Source: Mantamonas sphyraenae (taxonomy: Eukaryota > CRuMs > Mantamonadidae). Taken from it: DNA of 64,000 bases. Position numbers and translations under genes: made by a program. The notes beneath the pieces are model-generated. The model made no database searches, was not told where the DNA came from, and saw only the letters and a list, made by a program, of their open reading frames with translations. Positions 1 to 9,783 of the stretch are shown here, piece by piece; positions within the stretch are counted from its first letter, which is position 1, and the number at the start of each line of letters is the position of its first letter. The stretch lies in NCBI GenBank assembly GCA_026936335.1, contig JAPMXV010000046.1:1-64000 (forward strand), given 5' to 3'.

Positions 1-169
1 CCTAACCCTAACCCTAACCCTAACCCTAACCCTAACCCTAACCCTAACCCTAACCCTAACCCTACCCTAACCCTAACCCTAACCCTAACCCTAACCCTAA
101 CCCTAACCCTAACCCTAACCCTAACCCTAACCCTAACCCTAACCCTAACCCTAACCCTAACCCTAACCC
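1..169. repeat. Telomere, CCCTAA array
   Basis: About 28 tandem copies of CCCTAA run from base 1 to about 169, so the window starts at a physical chromosome end and the G-rich TTAGGG strand is the complement. One unit near 61-65 is shortened to CCCTA; all others are perfect. The TTAGGG type is shared by animals, many fungi and many protists, so it constrains lineage only weakly. The array stops abruptly at unique sequence with no degenerate transition zone. Confidence 0.98.
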
Positions 170-1061
170 GACGCCGTGAGTTGTCTGCATTCCGCCTCAG
201 ACGACCCCGTGCGTATCGATTCGTAGGGACCCTGGAACGTGTCAAGATGTCGCTGCACTATTTGAGTGACATGGGCGTGGTTGATCCCGCAGATCTCCCC
301 ATTCGAAGCCGGCGCCAGTTTCACCAGCTCATATCTGAGCCCGTTCTGAGTGGTGTGCTTCAGATGGTGCTTGAGATGGCAGACTTACTTCCCATCAGAC
401 CCGGTGCGGTTCGCCCAGCCACCAGGCGCGTTGGAGCATCGTTTGGCGCGACAACAAACCGTCTGTCGGCGTGGGTCACACTTCTGAACGGAGTATTGAC
501 GCGGCCTGCAGGGTTTTCAATCAACGACTCTGTGCATTCACGTGCTGCTAGGTACTTGCCGGCGTTTATGCAATGGCTCCGCGCGATACAGGCGGCGAGG
601 GACCACGCAAACGTCGTCAGCCAGTCCGCTGCACCACCGTTGTCGGTCCGCTGGCAGGAAATTGGTTTGCTGTGGTTTCGAGTCCTTGCACAGGTGAACC
701 CTAACCCTCACCCACTGATCATGTATTCGTGGACGAAGCCGTGGACGAAGCCGTGGACGAAGCCGTGGACGAAGGAGGCATTGATTCAGCAACAACCAGC
801 ACGACAAGGTGCAGACCCGATTCTCCTGCCATCACCCTCCCATCTCCGACAACGCCCGTACAACACCAAGATCAACCAATTGACAGTGGGCGACGGTTGG
901 TGGAAAGAGCTCTGTATCTCTCGTTGCGCGAGCAAGACAACCAGGAGCAGGAGCTGTTTCGCCGGCAACGGAGTCGCCATGAGCTGGAAGATGACGGAGA
1001 GGAGGAAGATATGGAGCCTGCTCCGCGTCGGCAGCGCCTGACGTACGAAACAAGCGACTGA
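170..1061 (+). pseudogene. Telomere-truncated, frame-broken coding relic
   Basis: From about 181 a plus-strand frame gives residues that look like ordinary protein (for example FRVLAQ just before the break). Its upstream frame reads Leu-Thr through the adjoining telomere without a stop, so the natural 5' end is lost. Near 694-705 the protein-like signal moves to another frame, which reads VDEA repeats and then an acidic/basic tail ending PRRQRLTYETSD with a stop at 1059-1061. I found no GT-AG intron of the right phase to join the two parts. I do not recognise the family. The likeliest reading is a decayed subtelomeric gene cut by telomere addition. An undetected intron is the alternative. Confidence 0.45.
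729..776 (+). repeat. 12-base tandem repeat inside the relic
   Basis: GTGGACGAAGCC is repeated four times, the last copy diverging at its end. In the better frame it encodes VDEA repeats. The unit is a multiple of three, so copy changes would not shift the frame. Confidence 0.9.
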
Positions 1062-1112
1062 GGGGTGTCTGAGGCAATGCATGAAAGGAAGGGACGGACG
1101 GAGGTAAAGCCC

Positions 1113-1466
1113 CTTGCTCTCCCAGAGCCTCAATCACTGTTTGATCACATACATCCTGCGTCCACACACGTACAGGCTGCATATTACTGGCGTATGCACC
1201 CACTCTTGTTCACCCCAAGCCCCAGGTGGGTAGATTCCGTGTGTCTGTGGACGAGTGTCCCTTGCTCTCCCAGAGCCTCAATCACTGTTTGATCACATAC
1301 ATCCTGCGTCCACACACGTACAGGCTGCATATTACTGGCGTATGCACCCACTCTTGTTCACCCCAAGCGCCAGGTGGGTAGGATCCGTGTGTCTGTGGAC
1401 GAGTGTCCCTTGCTCTCCCCAGAGCCTCAATCACTGTTTGATCACATACATCCTGCGTCCACACAG
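1113..1466. repeat. 148-base subtelomeric tandem repeat, about 2.4 copies
   Basis: Copies begin at 1113, 1261 and 1409 with CTTGCTCTCC(C)CAGAGCCTC, giving a period of exactly 148 bases. The first two are nearly identical. The third gains one C and breaks off around 1466. Short frames inside are repeated in each unit and look non-coding. No retrotransposon or IS-type feature is visible. It is probably a subtelomeric satellite fragment. Confidence 0.9.
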
Positions 1467-2010
1467 GCTCATCCCCACATGCACCTGTTCTTGAGGGGTG
1501 TCTGGGTGGGTGTTGAACCTCATGGTGAGGGTGGAATCTTTTGTAGGGTAAAGATCTCACTCACATGCGGTTACCAACCCTTTCACATGCACATGGTACA
1601 CAGCGAACAGCGTAAGACATGCAGTGGACGCGCATGGGAACCTAGAAGGTTGTTCGGTACCTACTCCCCCCCCCCCCCCCCGTTGTTTTGTGGTTTAGGG
1701 TGAACGTTTCCCAATTCTATGTTGTTGTGCGATTCTATCCTTCTTAATTTGATATGTGAATATGCGTTGAGTCCGGTCTATGTCATATGAGTCGTGCTTG
1801 TGTCTGCTGGCGGTGTGGCTGAGGTGGGTGCTGACATGGGGCAGTGGGCAATGGGTGGGAGTGGAAATGTCGCTGGTGAGTGGCCGTCGTCCTGCAACGC
1901 CGCGCAGTCAGCACTGCCCATCCGCTATCAACCAAAACATCTCCAACACCCACAACACCCTCCACCAGTCCAACACAATCCACATACACTCCAGTTCCAC
2001 CACCACCATC
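1467..2010. other. Intergenic, with a 16-base poly-C run and the upstream flank of the first family gene
   Basis: No credible gene is seen. A run of 16 C lies at 1666-1681. From about 1925 to 2010 the sequence closely resembles 5765-5852, the flank just upstream of the second family gene, so the duplicated block includes at least 85 bases of promoter or 5' UTR. Confidence 0.6.
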
Positions 2011-5000
2011 ATGGACAAGGACTACTCAAGCACTCCGAAGCAACAACACACACCCAACACCTACCCAGCGTGCGTTCTGCCTTTCACTCCGTTTTCTGAC
2101 TGCCCGCTTCTCCCGCTTCCTTGCCTCCTCCATGCTTCCGTCGCTTCCCTGCACTCCTTCCCTGCATCTCCACTTTCCCATCACCACCCCTGCTGTTTTC
2201 TCCGCTCTTATCGGATCCCCTCCCCCCTGTCACTGCCCTCCCCGTTGCCAGTTTCCCGGTCTGCCAATCTCCTCCGTTTTTCCCTCCCTGCTGGTTCCAG
2301 CCTCCCTTCACCCCGCTTCTGCCCTGACGGCATCCATTCCGCCTTCCGCTCACCGTTTCCACACCGCCCTCCCCCTCCCCGTCTCCCCCACAGCTACGCG
2401 TACATGGTCCCTCCCATGGCTGCCCAGCCGTTTCCGAACATGCTGCCCGCCTCTGGCGTACAAAACCCGTACCAGCACCCACAACCACCCATCATCTGGG
2501 TCCCTGTCAACACCCACTCCCAGCAACACCATGCATATACTCATCAGGGCCACCCATACTACGCCTACCCTCCTCAGCCGCCTCCTCAGCCCGGACAAAC
2601 CGCCCAGATGCACTTCGCTCAGACTTCGTTTCACCCTCCGCCTGCTCAACCCACCACAAACCACAACCGCGTTCCCAAACGCATCAGCCCTGCCTTTGTC
2701 GGCATCACACGGACCACATCCACCACCACGTCGTCCTCCACCCACCAGGCCACACGGCAGGCTGGAGACAGCGACGACGACGACGCGGACCATGACACAC
2801 AAACACATGACACCGGCGACGTGGAGGACCTTATGTTTCTGAACTTTGGCCATCGTGAACCACGGTCACCCTCCAGCAACACAGAGTGGATGACCAGCTC
2901 AGGGATGGAGGCGTACGAAGAAAGCGGCGAGGCAAACGACGCAACCCAGCAGCACGTGGACGACGAGTTGGAAACTCAGGGCGCACTCAGCTTCGCAGAC
3001 ACTGGTGATGCCATGGATGGGGAGTACTTGCCGCAAGACGACAGCGACGACGACACAGACGACATGGAGCAGGAGAGCACGGACGAATGGCAGCCGAGAC
3101 GCACAAGTAGAGGCCACGCACAACGACGAAGAGACCACATCGACCGTCGTACTGGTCCACAAAAGATGAAAGGCAGCGAACAGCGCAGGCTCATGGTCAC
3201 GGCTGGCGGTGTCACAGAGACAGGAACGTCGAGCACACGGGCAAGGAGGGCCAAGAACGGAGACAACGGGACAAAGAAGGGGTCAGGGGCGGAGAAGTCG
3301 AACAAGTTGCCAGAAGGTGTTGTGCGCAAAGGGTGGACAGCAGGACACAGTGACGAGCGCAGCCGCAGCAACAAGAAGGAGCACACGGCACTGCTGAACC
3401 ACATGCACACTCTGGCCAACGAGCATCCCATCAACGACATCCCCGACATCATGACCCTGCAGGCGCGTGTTGTGGTCTGCAATGGCACCCTGCGCACGCT
3501 GGTGCGACAGCTCCTGCTCGCTCTGGGCAACATTCCCCTCTCCCAGGGCGACATGGCACTCTGCCTCACCCTTCTCGGCCTTGACATGGATCAACAGACG
3601 TGCAGAAATGCCATCCACCACGCTGGTCTGGCCCTGGGTATCACAAAGGCTGGGTTGAAGGTGTGCTGGCTGGAGGAACCACACGACCACGGCGACCCCA
3701 ACTACGCCCTCCTCAACCTGCTCATGACAGAGATGGACACTCTCGGCGAATGGCCCCCTCCCACCACCTGGAAGGAGCACGAGCAGACCCAGCTGTGGCT
3801 GCAGAAAGCACGACGCCCTGCTGACAACGACAGCGACCCACACTGGACACAATGCGACTACGACCACCATCTTCCCACCACCAACAAGGTGGACAAGTGG
3901 AATCCCGTGTCTGTGCGCAGTGGCTGGAACAGTGGCCCTACCAGCGACGAGCGTGGCAGCTGCACGGCGCGGGAGTTCCAGACGCTGCTGGCACACATGA
4001 AGGCACGCGCAGCCAAGCACCCTCGCCATATCCACACACACGAGCACCATGCACTGCGTGAGCTGATCAACAACGCCAGCAAGGTGTCCCTTGTGCGACA
4101 CATCATTCTGGCGCTTGGCAACGTTGGCGTGCCGCCTGTCGACCTGGCCTTCTTTTTCCGCCTCATTAGACCACGCCTCACCTACAAGCAGGTTCAACAG
4201 GTCATCAGCAACACCCTCTCGCGCGGTGTCACCGCCCTCTCCCTCAAGATCGCCTGGTTGGACAACCCCCATCCCAGCGACGCCACACTGCACACCCTCC
4301 TCCACACCCTCATCGACCGCATCACACCCCACATCAACACCCGCCCTACCACCACTGACGCGGTCAACGCCCTCGACATCCCCAAGCTTGATCTGCCCGA
4401 GCCAACAGAGGAGGAGAAGATGGCCGTGGAGGATGAACTGCCAGATGGCGTTGTGCGCAGTGGCTGGACGCACTGGCGCAAGAGCGAGCGCAGCCACAGC
4501 AACAAGAAGGAGCACACGGCACTGCTGAACCACATGCACACTCTGGCCAATGAGCATCCCACCGACGACATCCCCGACCTCATGACCCTGCAGGCGCGTG
4601 TTGTGGTCTGCCATGGCAACCTGAACACGCTGGTCCGACAGATTCAGCTCGCTCTGGGCAACATTCCCCTCTCACAGGGAGACATGGCCTTCTGCCTCAC
4701 CCTTCTCGGCCGTGACGTGGATCAAAATGCGTGCTTCCTTGCCATCCGTGACGCTGGTCTGGCCACAGGTGTGACAGAGGCTGGGTTGAAGGTGTGCTGG
4801 CTGGAGGAGCCACACGACCACGGCGACCCCAACTACGCCCTCCTCAACCTGCTCATGACAGAGATGGACACTCTCGGCGAATGGCCCCCTCCCACCACCT
4901 GGAAGGAGCACAAGCAGACCCAGCTGTTGCTGCAGGAAGCACGACGCCCTGATGACAACGACAGCGACCCACACTGGACACAATGCGACTACGACCACCT

Positions 5001-5601
5001 CCTCACCACCACCAAGGTGGACAAGTGGCATCCTGAGTCTGTGCGCAGTGGTTGGATCAATGGTCTCAGCGACGAGCGTGGCAGCTGCACGGCGCGGGAG
5101 TTCCAGACGCTGCTGGCACACATGAAGGCACGTGCAGCCAAGTACCCTCGCCATCAGCATGCGCACGAGAACCATGCACTGCGTGAGCTGATCAACAACG
5201 GCCGCAAGCAGTCTCTGGTGCGACACATCATCCTGGCGCTGGGCAACGTTGGCGTGCCGCCTGTCGACCTGGCCTTCTTTGTTCGCCTCCTCAGACCACG
5301 CCTCACCTACAGGCAGGTGCAAAGTGCCATCACTGGCACCCTCATCCGAGGCGTCACCTCCCTCTCCCTCAAGATCGCCTGGCTCGACAACCCCAAACCC
5401 AGCGACGCCACACTGCACACCCTCCTGCACACCCTCATCGACCGCATCACACCCCACATCACCACCCGTCCCACCACCCCCGCACTCGTCAACGCCTACC
5501 CCATCCCCTCCTTCACCCTGCCCAAGCGCAAAGACCCTTCCTCCTCCTCCTCCTCCTCCTCCTCCTCCTCCTCCTCCTCGAAACGGCAACGCCTCGAATG
5601 A
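2011..5601 (+). CDS. Subtelomeric A-B-A-B repeat protein, copy 1 (unknown family)
   Basis: I propose exon 1 at 2011-2069 and exon 2 at 2394-5601, giving about 1,088 residues. The start MDKDYSSTPKQQ and both splice sites (CCAGC/GTGCG and CCCCACAG/CTAC, phase 2) are shared with copy 2, and both spliced products come to the same length. The N-terminal third is rich in Pro, Gln and His and then strongly acidic. Four related segments of about 145 residues follow: A (near 3301-3760 and 4438-4905) and B (near 3889-4335 and 5026-5475). They share a GW entry, a charged helix, LALGN and a PLSQGDMAF or PPVDLAFF-like stretch. The protein ends with KRKD, a serine run and KRQRLE, which resembles a nuclear localisation signal. 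I recognise no known domain. A nuclear, possibly nucleic-acid-associated role is only inferred from charge and tail. Confidence 0.8.
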   Translation: MDKDYSSTPKQQHTPNTYPACVLPFTPFSDCPLLPLPCLLHASVASLHSFPASPLSHHHPCCFLRSYRIPSPLSLPSPLPVSRSANLLRFSLPAGSSLPSPRFCPDGIHSAFRSPFPHRPPPPRLPHSYAYMVPPMAAQPFPNMLPASGVQNPYQHPQPPIIWVPVNTHSQQHHAYTHQGHPYYAYPPQPPPQPGQTAQMHFAQTSFHPPPAQPTTNHNRVPKRISPAFVGITRTTSTTTSSSTHQATRQAGDSDDDDADHDTQTHDTGDVEDLMFLNFGHREPRSPSSNTEWMTSSGMEAYEESGEANDATQQHVDDELETQGALSFADTGDAMDGEYLPQDDSDDDTDDMEQESTDEWQPRRTSRGHAQRRRDHIDRRTGPQKMKGSEQRRLMVTAGGVTETGTSSTRARRAKNGDNGTKKGSGAEKSNKLPEGVVRKGWTAGHSDERSRSNKKEHTALLNHMHTLANEHPINDIPDIMTLQARVVVCNGTLRTLVRQLLLALGNIPLSQGDMALCLTLLGLDMDQQTCRNAIHHAGLALGITKAGLKVCWLEEPHDHGDPNYALLNLLMTEMDTLGEWPPPTTWKEHEQTQLWLQKARRPADNDSDPHWTQCDYDHHLPTTNKVDKWNPVSVRSGWNSGPTSDERGSCTAREFQTLLAHMKARAAKHPRHIHTHEHHALRELINNASKVSLVRHIILALGNVGVPPVDLAFFFRLIRPRLTYKQVQQVISNTLSRGVTALSLKIAWLDNPHPSDATLHTLLHTLIDRITPHINTRPTTTDAVNALDIPKLDLPEPTEEEKMAVEDELPDGVVRSGWTHWRKSERSHSNKKEHTALLNHMHTLANEHPTDDIPDLMTLQARVVVCHGNLNTLVRQIQLALGNIPLSQGDMAFCLTLLGRDVDQNACFLAIRDAGLATGVTEAGLKVCWLEEPHDHGDPNYALLNLLMTEMDTLGEWPPPTTWKEHKQTQLLLQEARRPDDNDSDPHWTQCDYDHLLTTTKVDKWHPESVRSGWINGLSDERGSCTAREFQTLLAHMKARAAKYPRHQHAHENHALRELINNGRKQSLVRHIILALGNVGVPPVDLAFFVRLLRPRLTYRQVQSAITGTLIRGVTSLSLKIAWLDNPKPSDATLHTLLHTLIDRITPHITTRPTTPALVNAYPIPSFTLPKRKDPSSSSSSSSSSSSSSKRQRLE
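5537..5579 (+). repeat. (TCC)n tract encoding poly-serine
   Basis: About 14 TCC triplets near the 3' end of copy 1 encode a serine run between the basic motifs KRKD and KRQRLE. Copies 2 and 3 have shorter tracts at the same place (near 9400-9420 and 12690-12711), so this tract varies in length between paralogues without changing frame. Confidence 0.85.
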
Positions 5602-5852
5602 ACCACCCTTTCATTCCCACACCCTCCCACTCACCCACCCTTCCCACCCTCTCTCCTCCACATACTCCTCCATCCCACCACACCCAAACATCGCCTCCCT
5701 CTCCTCCCCATTCATCACCAACGCCACCTCCATCGCCTCATCCACCTGTGCACCCCACCCATCTGCCTTCAACCAAAATATCACCAACACCCACAACATC
5801 CCTCCACCAGTCCAACACAATCCACATACACTCCAATACCACCGCCACCACC
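5602..5852. other. Spacer between family copies 1 and 2, made of duplicated flanks
   Basis: The first part (5602-5760) resembles the 3' flank of copy 3 (12735-12930). The second part (5765-5852) resembles the 5' flank of copy 1. Read on the minus strand, 5690-5760 gives a short segment (AMEVALVMNGEERE) also found in the ankyrin relic after copy 3, so a remnant of that gene travelled with the duplication. Confidence 0.6.
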
Positions 5853-8800
5853 ATGGACAAGGACTACTCAAGCACTCCGAAGCAACAACACCCACCCAAC
5901 ACCTACCCAGCGTGCGTTCTGCCTTCCACTCCGTTTTCTGACTGCCCGCTTCTCCCGCTTCCTTGCCTCCTTCTTGCCTCTGTCGCTTCCCTGCACTCCT
6001 CCCCTGCATCTCCCCTTCCCCATCATCACCTCTGCTGTTTTCTCCGCTCTTTTCCGATCCCATCCCCCCTGTCACTGCCCTCCCCGTTGCCAGTTTCCCC
6101 GTCTGCCAATCTCTTCCGTTTTCCCTCTTTGCTCGTTCCAGCCTCCCTTCACCGCCGCTTCTGCCCTGACGGCGTCCATTGCACCTCCCGCTCACCGTTC
6201 CCACCCCGCCCATCCCCCTCCCGTCTCCCCACAGCTACGGGTACATGGTCCCTCCCATGGCTGCCCAGCCGTTTCCGAACATGCCACCCGGCCAAGTCGT
6301 CCAAACCCCGTACCAGCACCCACAATCACCCATCATCTGGGTCCCTGTCAACACCCATCCCCAGCGGCACCACGCGTATGCTCATCAGGGCCACCCATAC
6401 TACCCCTACCCTCCTCCGCCGCCTCCTCAGCCGCGACAAGCCGCCCAGATGCACTTCGCTCAGACTTCGTTTCACCCTCCGCCTGCTCAACCCACCACAA
6501 ACCACAACCGCGTTCCCAAACGCATCAGCCCTGCCTTTGTCGGCATCACACGGACCACATCTGCCACCACATCGTCGTCCTCCTCCCACCAGGCCACACG
6601 GCAGACTGGAGACAGTGACGACGACGACGCAGACCAGCACACACACACACATGACACCGGCGACGTGGAGGACCTGATGTTCCTGAACTTTGGCCACCGT
6701 GAACCACGGTCAATGTCCAGCAACTCAGAGTGGATGACCAGCTCAGGAATGGAGGCGTACGAAGAAGACGACGAGGCAAACGACGCAACCCAGCAGCACG
6801 TGGACGACGAGATCGAAACTCAGGGCACACTCAGCAATGCAGGCACTGGTGATGCCATGGGTGAGGAGTACATGCCGCAAGACGACAGCGACGACGACGC
6901 AGACGACATGGAGCAGGAGGACACGGACGAGTGGCAGCCGAGACGCACAAGAGGAGTCCGTACACGACGGCGCAGAGGCAACCCCAGCCGTCGTACTGGT
7001 CCACAGAAGATGGAAGGCAACGGACAGCGCAGGCTCAGGGTCACGGCTGACAGTGGCACGGAGACAGGAACGTCAAGCACACGGGCAAGGAGGGCCAAGA
7101 ACGGAGACACCGGCGCAGGGAAGGAAGCAGGCGTGGACAAGACGAATAAGTTGCCAGATGGTGTTGTGCGCAAAGGGTGGACATGGGGGTACAGTGACGA
7201 GCGCAGCCGCAGCAACAAGAAGGAGCACACGGCACTGCTGAAGCACATGCACACCCTGGCCAACGATCATCCCATCGACAATATCCCCGACATCATGGCA
7301 CTACAGGCGCGTGTTGTGGTCTGCCATGGCACTACGACCACGCTGGTCCGACAGATTCAGCTCGCTCTGGGCAACATTCCCCTCTCCCAGGGTGACATGG
7401 CCTTCTGCCTCTCCCTTCTCGGCCGTGACACGGATCAGAGCGCATGCAGCCTTGCCATTGACCACGCTGGTCTGGCCATGGGTGTGACAAAGGCTGGGTT
7501 GAAGGTGTGCTGGCTGGAGGAGCCACACGACCATGGCGACCCCAACTACGCCCTCCTCCACCTGCTAATGACAGAGATGGACACCCTTGGCGACAGGCCT
7601 CATCCCACCACCTGGAAGGAGCACAAACAGACCCAGCTGTGGCTGCAGAAAGCACGACGCCCTGCTGACAACGACAGCGACCCACACTGGACACAATGCG
7701 ACTACGACCACCACCTCACCACCACCAAGGTGGACAAGTGGCATCCCGAGCCTGTGCGCAGTGGCTGGAGCAAATCCCGGGGTGACGCGACCGACGAACG
7801 TGGTAGCTGCACGGCGCGGGAGTTCCAGACGCTGCTGGCACACATGAAGGCACGCGCAGCCAAGCACCCTCGCCACCAGCACACACACGAGCACCGAGCA
7901 CTGCGTGAGCTGATCAACAACGGCAGCAATCAGTCCCTGGTGCGACACATCATCCTGGCGCTGGGCAACGTTGGCGTGCCCCCTGTCGACCTGGCCTTCT
8001 TTGTCCGCCTCCTCAGGCCACGCCTCACCTACAAGCAGGTCGCACCTGCCATCAACCACACCCTCACCCGCGGCGTCACCTCCCTCTCCCTCAAGATCGC
8101 CTGGCTCGACAACCCCAAACCCAGCGACGCCACACTGCACACCCTCCTCCACACCCTCATCGACCGCATCACACCCCACATCACCACCCGTCCCACCACA
8201 GTCGATGCAGTCAACACCCTCGACATCACCGAGCTTGTTCTTCCCGAGCCCACAAAGGAGGAGAAGATGGCCGTGGAGGATGGACTGCCAGATGGCGTTG
8301 CGCGCAAAGGTTGGAAACTGGGGCCCAGTGACGATCACAGCCACAGCAACAAGAAGGAGCATACGGCACTGCTGAAGCACATGAACACCCTGGCCAATGA
8401 GCATCCTATCGACGACATCACCGACCTCATGACCCTGCAGGCGCGTGTTGTGGTCTGCCATGGCACCCTGACCACGCTGGTCCGACAGATTCAGCTCGCT
8501 CTGGGCAACATTCCCCTCTCCCAGGGCGACATGGCCTTCTGCCTCACCCTTCTCGGCCGTGACATGGATCAACATGCGTGCAGCGTTGCCATTCTCAACG
8601 CTGGTCTGGCCATGGGTGTGACAAAGGCTGGGTTGAAGGTGTGCTGGCTGGAGGAGCCACACGACCACGGCGACCCCAACTACGCCCTCCTCCACCTGCT
8701 CATGACAGAGATGGACCGTCTCGGCGACAGGCCCCATCCCACCACCTGGAAGGAGCACGAGCAGACCCACCTGTGGCTGCAGGAAGCACGACGCCCTGCT

Positions 8801-9442
8801 GACAACGACAGCGACCCACATTGGACAAAATGCGACTACGACCACCACCTCACCACCACCACGGTGGACAAGTGGCAATCTGAGTCTGCGCGCAGTGGCT
8901 GGAGCACACACCCGCACAACGACGAGCGTGGCAGCTGCACGGCGCGGGAGTTCCAGACGCTGCTGGCACACATGAAGGCACGCGCAGCCAAGCACCCTCG
9001 CCACCAGCACACACACGAGCACCGAGCACTGCGTGAGCTGATCAACAACGGCAGCAATCAGTCCCTGGTGCGACACATCATCCTGGCGCTGGGCAACGTT
9101 GGCGTGCCGCCTGTCGACCTGGCCTTCTTTGTCCGCCTCCTCAAACCACATCTCACCTGCAGGCAGGTGCAAGGTGCCATCAGCGCCACCCTCACTCGCG
9201 GCGTCACCTCCCTCTCCCTCAAGATCGCCTGGTTGGACAAACCCAAACCCAGCGACGCCACACTGCAAACTCTCCTCCACACCCTCATCGACCGCATCAC
9301 ACCCCACATCACCACACGCCCTACCACAGTCGCACTCGTCAACGCCTACCCCATCCCCTCCTTCACCCTGCCCAAGCGCAAAGACCATTCCTCCCCCTCC
9401 TCCTCCTCCTCCTCCTCCTCCAAACGCCAACGCCTAGAGTAA
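5853..9442 (+). CDS. Subtelomeric A-B-A-B repeat protein, copy 2 (unknown family)
   Basis: Exon 1 is 5853-5911 and exon 2 is 6235-9442, joined in phase 2 to give about 1,088 residues. Here the intron is 323 bases and shifts the frame, so splicing is required to join the conserved start to the repeats. This is the best evidence for the intron in copy 1 as well. The order matches copy 1: MDKDYSS start, Pro/Gln-rich part with MVPPMAAQPFPNM, acidic DSDDDDADQ region, then A-B-A-B repeats, serine run and KRQRLE. Repeats in different copies are nearly identical over long stretches, which suggests recent duplication or gene conversion. Function is unknown. Confidence 0.82.
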
Positions 9443-9783
9443 CACTCACCCGTATCACACGCACCTTTGTCCTCAGTGGCGTGTGCGAAATTCCACTCAC
9501 CCTCACCTGCCCAACCAACGTTTCCAACAACAACTTCTCACCATTCACAGCAACACCAGTTCCCCCTTCCGCTCATACCATCCCTACTCCGTGTAAGTAC
9601 CCTCCCATGTTTCGCATCTCCGGTTCCGTCAACCGTCCTTTGCACACACTTGCCGCTCCATCCGCCCTCAAAGGTCCCTCGTTGCGCCCAACCGTCCACG
9701 CTATGCTGACCATCCTCCAACCTTCACGCACATGCATCATTACACGCCCATCCCAACCTACCCCCTATCGTGTTCCACTCAGT
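9443..9783. other. Spacer and probable 5' end of family copy 3
   Basis: No ATG-led exon equivalent to MDKDYSS is present. A consensus donor GTAAGT at 9592 and an acceptor at 9777-9782 (TTCCACTCAG) flank a plausible intron. The acceptor has the same phase as those of copies 1 and 2, but the first exon has diverged beyond recognition or is lost. Confidence 0.4.

Noticed and set aside
1113-1466. Possible CRISPR array
   Set aside because: There are only 2.4 long direct repeats with no unique spacers, in a eukaryotic subtelomere.
1065-1494. Short ORFs in the 148-base repeat
   Set aside because: The same peptide recurs in each repeat copy and in overlapping frames, as expected for repeated non-coding DNA.
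1780-2010. Upstream extension of family copy 1 (start MSYESCLC)
   Set aside because: Copy 2 has no matching residues upstream of MDKDYSS, and the extension is compositionally unlike the rest.
7565-9430. 621-residue minus-strand ORF opposite family copy 2, with similar ones opposite copies 1 and 3
   Set aside because: It mirrors the plus-strand repeats, has low-complexity Gly/Val/Asp composition and lacks the conserved start and intron. It is a shadow caused by GC-rich third positions.
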